A stretch of 9,589 bases of DNA from Verrucomicrobiaceae bacterium (GTDB taxonomy: Bacteria > Verrucomicrobiota > Verrucomicrobiia > Verrucomicrobiales > Akkermansiaceae): the NCBI GenBank assembly GCA_027483005.1, contig JAIXVN010000384.1:1-9589 (forward strand), in the 5' to 3' direction. Of this stretch, positions 1 through 5,772 are shown piece by piece. Position numbers and translations under genes: made by a program. Within the stretch, counting starts at the first letter, position 1; every line of letters begins with the position of its first letter. Below the pieces are notes generated by a model. The model had not been told where the DNA came from. It did not search any database and was given only the letters and a program-made list of their open reading frames with translations.

Positions 1-466
1 CCGTCGCATCCGCCGTCCTGCTGGCGAAATAATCGGCTCTCACCCCGGTCTCCGGGGTGTAAACCACGGGGGAGGCGCTGCTGACCTCGATCGCCGAAGG
101 CGGCGCGACCGAAAGACTGGTGCGGGTGCCCATCCAGAACGCCAGCGTCATGCCCGCAGCAGCGGCCGCCGGCATGAACCAGACGGACCGCCACCAGGAA
201 GTCCTCGACACGACCGCCTGCACGGGAACCTTTTCCAACTCCGAGATCGCCGCTGCAATCCGGCTGTTGAAGAACTCCGGATAAGGGGGTTCCTCGACAT
301 GCGGGACTGCCGAGGAAATCATCTGCCGCCAATCACGCACCGCCTGCCGGGCCGCGAGCTGATCGGGATGAGCCGCCGCCCATGCTTCCACGGACGCGAA
401 GGCCTCCCCTTCCAATTCATCGTCCAGCCACAGGGCCAGCGTTTCGTCATCGGGTTTCGTATTCAT
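1..466 (-). CDS. Membrane anti-sigma-like protein, zinc-less, 3' end outside window
   Basis: Likely binds and restrains the ECF sigma factor encoded just upstream. Only the first 155 residues are in the window. The ATG at 466 lies inside the sigma gene, giving a 20-bp overlap in another frame, so translation is probably coupled. Residues 7-34 (ending AHP) resemble the helical start of anti-sigma domains, with an 'LWLDDELEGE' stretch where relatives have a 'YLDGELs' motif. The HxxxCxxC zinc ligands are absent and no cysteine is seen in the 155 residues. A 'YPEFFNSRI' motif follows at 62-70. One hydrophobic segment, residues 95-113, fits a single membrane span, so the N-terminus should be cytoplasmic and the C-terminal part periplasmic. 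The anti-sigma role is inferred from position and layout, because sequence resemblance is weak. It is not a canonical zf-HC2 protein. Confidence 0.75.
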   Translation of the reverse strand, partial: MNTKPDDETLALWLDDELEGEAFASVEAWAAAHPDQLAARQAVRDWRQMISSAVPHVEEPPYPEFFNSRIAAAISELEKVPVQAVVSRTSWWRSVWFMPAAAAAGMTLAFWMGTRTSLSVAPPSAIEVSSASPVVYTPETGVRADYFASRTADAT

Positions 467-1121
467 CCTTGAGTAGGGCTTGGAGTTTCTGGCGGGCGTA
501 AAAAAGACGGCTCATGACCGTGCCGATCGTGCACCCCATGGCGTCGGAAATCTCTTTATACGACAGTCCCTGGACATCTTTCAAGACCACGGACTCACGA
601 TGCTCCGGGGAAAGCTTGAAAAGCGCGGCCTGGATCTTCATCCGCAGCTCGCCGTGCTCCATCGATGTGTCGGGAGATTCCGCGCCCGAAGGGGCGGTCG
701 AAGCCTGCGGGTCGATCTGATCGCGGTCGAAGATCTCGTCGTTGAACTCACCCGCGCTGTCGATCTTCCGCTTGCGGGTCCAGTCATAGACGACGTTGTG
801 GGCGATCCGGAACAACCAGGTCGAGAAGCGGGCCTTTGCCTCGAAACGCGGCAGGGCTTGCCACGCCTTCACGAACACGTCCTGGGAAAGGTCCCAGGCG
901 TCGGCTTCGTGATGGATCATGTTGCGGACCATGGCGAAAATTCTTCCCCGGTGCCGGATCACGAGTTCGTCGTAGGCCCGTAGATCGCCTTTCTGGGCCT
1001 GTATGACGAGCAGTGCGTCGTCATCCGGCTCCCCTTTGGCGCGGGACTCGACGGGTTCGGATGGCCCCGTCAGCTCGTTGGACGAATCCGGGCGGCCTTT
1101 ATTCATGGGAAAAACGTCCAT
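447..1121 (-). CDS. ECF-type RNA polymerase sigma factor (sigma-70 family, RpoE-like)
   Basis: Directs RNA polymerase to a specific promoter set and belongs to the extracytoplasmic-function group. Region 2 spans roughly residues 48-117, with the core-binding and -10 recognition part around 'DLSQDVFVKAWQALPRF' and 'STWLFRIAHN'. Region 4 spans about 160-214, with the helix-turn-helix 'GLSYKEISDAMGCTIGTVMSRL'-type segment that reads the -35 element. Between them is an acidic, low-complexity linker (about 120-158), and there is no region 1 or 3, as usual for this group. At 224 aa it is slightly long because of a disordered N-terminal extension of about 35 residues. A start at M6 (ATG at 1106) is also possible, and neither start has a clear Shine-Dalgarno. 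The downstream gene overlaps by 20 bp and is probably its anti-sigma factor. The signal it answers cannot be read from the sequence. Confidence 0.93.
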   Translation of the reverse strand: MDVFPMNKGRPDSSNELTGPSEPVESRAKGEPDDDALLVIQAQKGDLRAYDELVIRHRGRIFAMVRNMIHHEADAWDLSQDVFVKAWQALPRFEAKARFSTWLFRIAHNVVYDWTRKRKIDSAGEFNDEIFDRDQIDPQASTAPSGAESPDTSMEHGELRMKIQAALFKLSPEHRESVVLKDVQGLSYKEISDAMGCTIGTVMSRLFYARQKLQALLKDEYETR

Positions 1122-1237
1122 TTCGAGCGAACTCGCCCGTCCTCGTGCCCCCCTGACGCCACGGGCGATCCATGAACCTTGGGAAGCACGACATGGTTCA
1201 AGCGTGGCTCCTCCTCAGTCAACAGGCAATCCCGATC
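1122..1237. other. Intergenic gap upstream of the sigma factor gene
   Basis: These 116 bp separate the end of the six-gene operon from the sigma gene on the same strand, so a sigma promoter would be expected here. I see no convincing -35/-10 pair and no hairpin followed by a T run for the operon. The only structure is a 6-bp inverted repeat, TGAACC (1173-1178) and GGTTCA (1195-1200), with centres 22 bp apart. Repeats this short are expected by chance. Confidence 0.4.
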
Positions 1238-2503
1238 TCAGAGGGCTTGGGAGAAGTTTCCATGTCCCGGAATCCGTCGCACGGCTGAAGCCGTCGGATC
1301 TCCCCCACCCGCCTTGATCGCGGCGGCCACCCCGGCCGCCTCCCCAGTGACGAAACAGGTGCCCATGACCCGGATCGAGGCCTGGGCCTCGTGGTCCACG
1401 GAAATGCAGCGGCCGGCGACGAAGAGATTGTCGTGGTCGGGAATGCGCAGACAATCGAGTGGAATCCCGGTCGGACGATCCTCCACCGGAAAGTGCCATT
1501 TCGGGCCACGGACGTTCTCACGATGTTCCATCGGCCAGGTCGCCAACCCGATTTCGTCCGCGAACCGCGTTCCAGCCTCGATCTGCGCTCCGGTCAAGCA
1601 CGCCCGTCCCACCCAGCGTCGGCTCTCGCGGATGCCAGCACGCGCGGGCCATTGGGAAATGAACGCCGCCGACCATTCCGGAGCCATTTCCCGCAGGCAG
1701 GCCAAGGCTCCAGAGGCCACGCGACGCCCCTCGGCTTCCAGGGCACTGAGCCCTACGGGATCGAGCGGATCGTAGATCGACCCACCTTCCTCGCCCGCCA
1801 GATCCAGCGTGCCGAACAACTCGCCGGGACGACCGGAGGGGCGGAAGGAAAGCCCCAGCGCCGCCTTGGAAAGGACACCCGTACGAATCCCCTCGACCAG
1901 CATTCCTGCCAACTGAAGCCGACGCTCGTCAGGAAAAGCCTTCACGCCCTGGATTCCGAAAACATAAGCTGGTCGCTGGAGCCTTGGGGCGACCTCATGC
2001 GCCGCTCCGATCCACGGAGCCGTCACCGCATCCCCTGAGGCATCGACGATCACCGTGGTGGATGCTTTTCCCAAGGAACCACGACAAGACCAGTCGATCT
2101 CCCATCGCCCTTGATTCTTCCGAACTCCAATGACTTCGGTGTGCCATTGGACCACGAGGGAAGACTCGGCTTTCACCAACTCATCGGCGATCCGCACGAA
2201 ATCCACCGGGTGCTGGGGCAGCACGTCGAGCCGGCCCATCCTGATCGGCCCCAACCCCGTCGAAGCCATCATCCGCTCCGCCATCTCGCTCGGAAAGCCG
2301 GGGTTCGCCAGCTCGGCCACGGGTCCGCTTTTCAGGAGATAGAGCCCACAGAAGGTGTGCACCAGCGAGGCGGTTCCCATGCCGCCGAGAAAGCCCTGAC
2401 GTTCGAAAAGCATCACTCGCGCGCCTTGACGCGCCGCCATGACGGCCGCAGCCAGACCCGCACTGCCGCCCCCGATCACGGCCACATCAACGTCCCGGAT
2501 CAT
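1238..2503 (-). CDS. FAD-dependent oxidoreductase (FAD_oxidored-like), cytoplasmic
   Basis: Flavin-dependent dehydrogenase or oxidase of unknown substrate, 421 aa. The N-terminal Rossmann fold is clear: a beta strand, then GGGSAG at residues 11-16, and an acidic residue E34 at the end of strand 2 that should bind the FAD ribose. 'FLGGMGTASLVHTFCG' (38-53) and the C-terminal FAD-closing segment 'DNLFVAGRCISVDHEAQAS' (358-376), followed by a 'GEAAGVAAA' helix, are typical of the FAD_oxidored family (PF12831-like). There is no signal peptide, so it acts in the cytoplasm. It is the last gene of the operon. Its ATG overlaps the stop of the second acyl carrier protein as ATGA (2500-2503), so the two are probably made together. 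I infer that it oxidises or desaturates a carrier-bound or lipid substrate. The family is broad, and substrate cannot be assigned from sequence. Confidence 0.88.
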   Translation of the reverse strand: MIRDVDVAVIGGGSAGLAAAVMAARQGARVMLFERQGFLGGMGTASLVHTFCGLYLLKSGPVAELANPGFPSEMAERMMASTGLGPIRMGRLDVLPQHPVDFVRIADELVKAESSLVVQWHTEVIGVRKNQGRWEIDWSCRGSLGKASTTVIVDASGDAVTAPWIGAAHEVAPRLQRPAYVFGIQGVKAFPDERRLQLAGMLVEGIRTGVLSKAALGLSFRPSGRPGELFGTLDLAGEEGGSIYDPLDPVGLSALEAEGRRVASGALACLREMAPEWSAAFISQWPARAGIRESRRWVGRACLTGAQIEAGTRFADEIGLATWPMEHRENVRGPKWHFPVEDRPTGIPLDCLRIPDHDNLFVAGRCISVDHEAQASIRVMGTCFVTGEAAGVAAAIKAGGGDPTASAVRRIPGHGNFSQAL

Positions 2504-2748
2504 GTGCGGCGTTCACGAATCAGGGTGGCAAGCGACTCCGCCGTAGTGAGATTCTCCTTGGTTAGATCGCCCGCCTGCAACTGAACTCCGAACTGCTCTT
2601 CCGCCGCGACCACGAGCTGCATCACCGCCATGGAATCGAGCCCGGCCTGGAAAAGGTCGTCCCCCACGGTAAATCCTTCCTCCAGCATCAGGATCTCCTC
2701 GCTCCGCAGCCAGCCAATCACTTCGATGCCGTCAACTTCCCTGCTCAT
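2500..2748 (-). CDS. Acyl carrier protein 2 (phosphopantetheine-binding)
   Basis: Small carrier that holds an acyl or related group on a 4'-phosphopantetheine arm. At 82 aa it has the usual length for a free-standing carrier. The attachment motif is 'DLFQAGLDSMAVMQLVVA', with the modified serine at residue 39 in the DSM triplet. The later helices, 'EEQFGVQLQAGDLTKENLTT', resemble stand-alone ACP/PCP-like carriers more than housekeeping AcpP, where DSL is normal. It starts 21 bp after the patatin gene and its stop overlaps the FAD oxidoreductase start by 4 bp. No Shine-Dalgarno is visible before its ATG, so it may depend on translation of the gene upstream. It differs clearly from ACP 1 in this operon, which suggests each carrier serves a different enzyme. 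Substrate unknown. Confidence 0.93.
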   Translation of the reverse strand: MSREVDGIEVIGWLRSEEILMLEEGFTVGDDLFQAGLDSMAVMQLVVAAEEQFGVQLQAGDLTKENLTTAESLATLIRERRT

Positions 2749-2769
2749 GAAGAAGCAGATCTTGTGCGA

Positions 2770-3627
2770 TCAGCGACTGGTCCGCAAGCTGGAAAGCCCC
2801 GGATCCGAGCCGAGGCTGGCGGCCGTGAGCGCACCTGCATCGATCAGGCTGCGTGCAGTCCGCCACTGGAAGATGCCGGGAAAAATCGTCCACGTTTCCA
2901 GGAAGACGACCTTCTTGCCAGACATGGCCGCCAGCGCTTTCCGCTTCTCGAAAAGCTCCGCCGCCGCCACCGAATGGGAGGTCGCCGCGACATTGGTCGC
3001 GTTCCACCATGGAATGAACCGGCGGCTGGAGTGATGGCGGATGTAGTGCACCAGAATGGTGTGGACCGAGGGATCGTCGAGCCAATGCTCGAATGGGGTT
3101 TCGTTGGCCACACCGCCGTCCACATAGTCCTCCCCGCCCACCTTCTGGACCGTGAAAAGCAATGGCACCGCCAAGCTGGCGATCATGAAGTCGACCAGCG
3201 AGCCCTCCCTTTTCAACTGCATGCAGTTCCGCGTGAGATTGGAGACCGCAAGCTCAAGCACTGGATCTTGAAGCTCCTCGATGCGACGATCCCCGATCAG
3301 TCGAATGAGGAACTTCCGCAGGCGGCAGCCGGACAAGACCCCGCTGGGTCCGAGATTCAGAAACAGCAGGTGGAACCGCAGAATGGAGAGAAGATCAAAG
3401 AACGATCGCTTGAAACGAAGCGACATCACGAGCCTTTCAAGCTCATCGCCGCGGATTCCTGCCGCCCACAAGCCACCTGAGAGAGCACCTGCCGAGGCCC
3501 CGGCGATCCTGCCTGGCCGAAGTCCGAGTCGCGCCAGTCCATTGAGGAAGCCCGTGTGGGCATGATAGCCACAGAATGACGATGCCAGACAAACCGCCAG
3601 CCCTGGATCTCCTCGGTGTCCACTCAT
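2770..3627 (-). CDS. Patatin-like phospholipase/acyl hydrolase with atypical oxyanion loop
   Basis: Serine acyl hydrolase of the patatin fold, 285 aa. The nucleophile elbow is G-A-S-A-G at residues 43-47 with catalytic Ser45. The partner aspartate lies in D170-G-G, and the 'SLAVPLLF' segment (151-158) before it is typical of the family. The usual glycine-rich oxyanion loop (GGGxRG) is replaced by 'ASSFCGYHAHTGF' (15-27). This still gives a strand-turn-helix but with only one early glycine. No signal peptide is evident. The frame stays open up to 4002, but that part lies inside the membrane-protein gene. The start at 3627 overlaps that gene's stop as ATGA and has a good ribosome binding site. 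In this operon it may release or transfer acyl groups from carriers or phospholipids, which is an inference. It could instead be a simple lysophospholipase. Confidence 0.87.
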   Translation of the reverse strand: MSGHRGDPGLAVCLASSFCGYHAHTGFLNGLARLGLRPGRIAGASAGALSGGLWAAGIRGDELERLVMSLRFKRSFFDLLSILRFHLLFLNLGPSGVLSGCRLRKFLIRLIGDRRIEELQDPVLELAVSNLTRNCMQLKREGSLVDFMIASLAVPLLFTVQKVGGEDYVDGGVANETPFEHWLDDPSVHTILVHYIRHHSSRRFIPWWNATNVAATSHSVAAAELFEKRKALAAMSGKKVVFLETWTIFPGIFQWRTARSLIDAGALTAASLGSDPGLSSLRTSR

Positions 3628-4664
3628 GATTCCTGCTCCGTTTTTTGGTCCACATTTTCCAACTCCGCGACCGTGACCCGGTCCCTCTTTCTCAGAAACA
3701 GCAGTCCCCCGATGACAGCCCAGAACGAGCTGCACGCGAATCCAGCGAGCGAAGCCGCCACGGAAACCTCCGGCGGCGTTCCTGCCAGATCCCTCATCAG
3801 GATCTCGAAAAGCTTTTCCCGCAATCCAAGTCCGCCCACCGAGATGGGAAGCGCACTGACCGAGTCGATCACCGGCATGGCCGAAAGCACCGTGCCCGCC
3901 GACGCCGCGCCGCCGACCGCGCGCAGCCCGCACCAGAAAGTCAGGAAGTAGGCCAGCAGCATCACGAAGGAAACGCCCACCCCGGCGAGCGCCAGAGGCC
4001 ACTTTCTACGATAAACATCGTAGGTCTCCGGCACCCTTCTCAGCACCTCCCATTTCCACTCCCGCCCGTTGGCATGGATGCGACGGTGGACCGGTGGACA
4101 AGCCGCCAGAAAGCACAGCAGGACCAAACCGAGGCCTCCGGAAAGATAAACCCACGCGAACTGGATCACGCCCTTGCCCAGGTGGCTTTGGTTTGCCAGA
4201 GCCTCGAACTTCGCTACGGAAACGATGAAGAACATCCCAGCCAGCGAAACCATCCCGGCCAGATGATCGACCAGCACCGCCATCGTCACCGCCAGTTTCC
4301 GCCTTGGATGCTCGCGGATCAACAGCAGCACCCGCGCGGCATCCCCGCCGATGCCGCCGATCGAGAGCAGGTTGAAAAAATTGCCAATCATCGTCAACTC
4401 GGTCGTGCGGCGCATCCCGAGGTCCACGCCTTGCGCGATGAGGAACAGCCTCCAGCGCAGCGCGGTCAGCATGACCGTCAACCCGGCCATCCCCACTCCG
4501 CCACTCATCCAGCGGTAATCCACCGCCCCCGATCGCGAGAAGACGGAATGCCTGAGGTCCACCTGCGAGAGCGCCCAGGCCAGACAGCCACCGGTAAATA
4601 CGAGCTTCAGGAGAAAAAGCAGGACCTTCTTCCACGGGCCGGAAGATGCTTTGCCAGCAGACAT
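3624..4664 (-). CDS. LPG_synthase_TM/flippase-like integral membrane protein
   Basis: Multi-pass inner-membrane protein of 346 aa in the family of the membrane part of lysylphosphatidylglycerol synthase (PF03706-like, also called a flippase-like domain). Hydrophobic segments are seen at about 13-33, 54-76, 125-150, 166-188, 222-245, 255-275 and 302-325. Two family motifs are clear: 'GNFFNLLSIGGIGGDAARV' (94-112) and 'LPISVGGLGLRE' (272-283). The soluble aminoacyl-transferase domain of MprF is absent, so this is the stand-alone membrane form, thought to move or help modify lipids. The frame is open back to 5012, but that part overlaps ACP 1. The ATG at 4664 comes 11 bp after the ACP 1 stop and gives a short basic N-terminus before the first helix. 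Its stop overlaps the patatin start. I infer it moves or anchors the lipid product, but the substrate is unknown. Confidence 0.87.
   Translation of the reverse strand: MSAGKASSGPWKKVLLFLLKLVFTGGCLAWALSQVDLRHSVFSRSGAVDYRWMSGGVGMAGLTVMLTALRWRLFLIAQGVDLGMRRTTELTMIGNFFNLLSIGGIGGDAARVLLLIREHPRRKLAVTMAVLVDHLAGMVSLAGMFFIVSVAKFEALANQSHLGKGVIQFAWVYLSGGLGLVLLCFLAACPPVHRRIHANGREWKWEVLRRVPETYDVYRRKWPLALAGVGVSFVMLLAYFLTFWCGLRAVGGAASAGTVLSAMPVIDSVSALPISVGGLGLREKLFEILMRDLAGTPPEVSVAASLAGFACSSFWAVIGGLLFLRKRDRVTVAELENVDQKTEQES
3631..3639 (-). promoter_or_regulatory. Ribosome binding site that fixes the patatin start
   Basis: On the minus strand the sequence reads GGAGCAGGA. GGAG lies 8 nt and AGGA 3 nt before the ATG at 3627. 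It is the only strong Shine-Dalgarno in the operon. It supports the short start over the much longer open frame upstream. Confidence 0.7.
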
Positions 4665-4675
4665 GTGGGCCGGGC

Positions 4676-4936
4676 TCAAGCAGACTTCTCGATCTCGCGA
4701 GCGATGGTTTCCACGCTCTCCAGAACGCCTTTCGCCTGATCCGAGTTGCCGATCTTCAGGCCGAAATGCTTGTCCAGTGCCACCACCAGTTGAAGGGCAT
4801 CCACCGAATCCAGACCCAGCCCACCCGCTCCAAAGATTGGAAGCTGGTCCCCGATTGATTCCGCGTCCTGATCGAGCATCAACTCCTCGACCATCACCTC
4901 CTTGATTTTCTGACGCAGTTCGGGACCCTGGGACAT
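4676..4936 (-). CDS. Acyl carrier protein 1 (phosphopantetheine-binding)
   Basis: Free-standing acyl carrier protein of 86 aa. The phosphopantetheine attachment site is 'GLGLDSVDALQLVVALDKHF' (39-58), with Ser44 in the DSV triplet. The segment 'GVLESVETIAREI' closes the last helix. The GLGLDS(V/I)DALxLVVAL pattern is the one I associate with carriers in specialised fatty-acid or aryl-polyene-like clusters rather than with AcpP of primary metabolism. That link is from memory of the family and is not proof of pathway. The gene starts 15 bp after the ketoreductase gene, which makes it the natural carrier for that enzyme, and is followed after 11 bp by the membrane protein. No Shine-Dalgarno is clear before the ATG. 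An ACP role is near certain; the identity of the acyl group is not known. Confidence 0.94.
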   Translation of the reverse strand: MSQGPELRQKIKEVMVEELMLDQDAESIGDQLPIFGAGGLGLDSVDALQLVVALDKHFGLKIGNSDQAKGVLESVETIAREIEKSA

Positions 4937-4951
4937 TTGGTTCGTTTCTAG

Positions 4952-5683
4952 TCAGAAGATCCCGCCGTCGATCTTCAGGGAGGAACCTGTGACATACCCC
5001 GCTTCCTGACAAGCCAGAAAGAACACCGCAGCCGCCACCTCCTCGGGCTTTCCGAAACGCCGCATCGGGATACCCTGCCTGGCGGCTTTCCTCGCCTCCT
5101 CATCCATTCCGGAGAGGGCCTCGGTCTCGATGTAACCTGGAAGGAGGCAGTTCACCGTGATCCCCGCCCGGGCGACTTCCTTGGCCATGGTCCTGGAAAA
5201 GGCCACCACTCCCGCCTTCGCCGCCGCATAGTTCGTCTGGCCCATCGGCGGCAGGATCGCACTCAACGAGGCAATGTTCACGATCCGCCCGAAGCGCTGG
5301 CGCATCATCGGCGTGACGACCGCCCGGCAACCCTGGAAGACCGAGTCGAGATTGGAGGAAATCACCTCATGCCAGGACTCCGCAGGCATCGCCGCCAGTA
5401 GATGATCGCGATGCAGACCGGCGTTGTTGACCAGCACATCGAGCCGACCGTCGGTCTCCACGATCCTGGCAACCGCCAGTTCCCAGGCCTTCGCATCGGT
5501 CACCTCCAGATCCACCAGGAAACAGCGCCCGGCAAACTCCGCAGCGAGGGCCTCCGCCGACTCACGGCTCGAACGCACGCCCAGCCAAACCCGACACTCC
5601 GGATCCTTTTCCAGGAAATACCGCCCGATCCCACGCCCGAGCCCGCCATTTCCACCTGTGATCAAGATGCTTCGCACCCCCAT
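4952..5683 (-). CDS. SDR-family 3-oxoacyl-ACP reductase, FabG-like
   Basis: NAD(P)H-dependent short-chain dehydrogenase/reductase, 243 aa, almost the length of E. coli FabG. It is expected to reduce a 3-oxoacyl group on a carrier protein to the 3-hydroxy form. The cofactor motif TGGNGGLG spans 9-16 and NNAG spans 86-89. The catalytic set is Asn111, Ser139, Tyr152 and Lys156 in the N...S...YxxxK arrangement. 'LLPGYIETEAL' and the C-terminal 'VTGSSLKIDGGIF' are classical SDR features. The frame also has a GTG start at 5731, but this would add 16 residues absent from the family and would read through the palindromic repeat, so I chose the ATG at 5683. It is the first gene of the operon, 15 bp ahead of ACP 1. 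A different SDR substrate (sugar, sterol or alcohol) remains possible, though the ACP neighbour argues for acyl-ACP. Confidence 0.92.
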   Translation of the reverse strand: MGVRSILITGGNGGLGRGIGRYFLEKDPECRVWLGVRSSRESAEALAAEFAGRCFLVDLEVTDAKAWELAVARIVETDGRLDVLVNNAGLHRDHLLAAMPAESWHEVISSNLDSVFQGCRAVVTPMMRQRFGRIVNIASLSAILPPMGQTNYAAAKAGVVAFSRTMAKEVARAGITVNCLLPGYIETEALSGMDEEARKAARQGIPMRRFGKPEEVAAAVFFLACQEAGYVTGSSLKIDGGIF

Positions 5684-5772
5684 AGTGTCGCGACCCCAGC
5701 CTCGCCACGTCAAGGGCCGTCGTCGCGACACCTTTGCTGCAATGAGATCACCACTCGGCGTGTATTCAGCCC
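5684..5772. promoter_or_regulatory. Divergent promoter region
   Basis: These 89 bp lie between the six-gene operon (leftward) and the secreted FAD oxidoreductase gene (rightward), so promoters for both must be here or overlap gene starts. A TTGACG-like -35 for the leftward operon sits at 5708-5713 (minus strand), between the two arms of the inverted repeat. I found no -10 at a good distance: the nearest, CACTAT, is 20 bp away and touches the start codon. No convincing sigma-70 promoter was found for the rightward gene. Confidence 0.5.
5685..5731. repeat. Perfect 10-bp inverted repeat with palindromic arms
   Basis: GTGTCGCGAC at 5685-5694 and its exact reverse complement GTCGCGACAC at 5722-5731, with a 27-bp spacer. 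Each arm contains the self-complementary octamer GTCGCGAC (5687-5694 and 5722-5729), with octamer centres 35 bp apart. The left arm ends directly before the leftward start codon. A pair of dimer-binding sites for a transcription factor is the simplest reading. There is no T run, so it is not a terminator. Confidence 0.6.

Noticed and set aside
1173..1200. TGAACC/GGTTCA inverted repeat as an operator for the sigma gene
   Set aside because: Only 6 bp per arm with a 16-bp spacer; such pairs are common by chance in 116 bp.
3628..4002. In-frame extension of the patatin gene back to 4002
   Set aside because: It lies fully inside the membrane-protein gene, translates to Gly/Arg-rich sequence with no family match, and the start at 3627 has both an ATGA overlap and a good ribosome binding site.
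3645..4739. 364-aa open frame on the plus strand opposite the membrane protein
   Set aside because: The translation is Arg/His/Gln/Pro-rich with no motif, while the minus strand encodes a clear membrane family.
4665..5012. In-frame extension of the membrane-protein gene back to 5012
   Set aside because: It overlaps ACP 1, whose coding is clear, and gives a polar Arg/Gly-rich peptide unlike the family's N-terminus.
1238..5683. Assignment of the operon as an aryl-polyene or flexirubin-type cluster
   Set aside because: Two ACPs and a FabG-like enzyme fit, but ketosynthases, dehydratase, ligase, acyltransferase and exporter are all missing from the window.
5684..5731. GTG start at 5731 for the ketoreductase
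   Set aside because: It would add 16 basic residues not seen in FabG-type proteins and would consume the inverted repeat as coding sequence.
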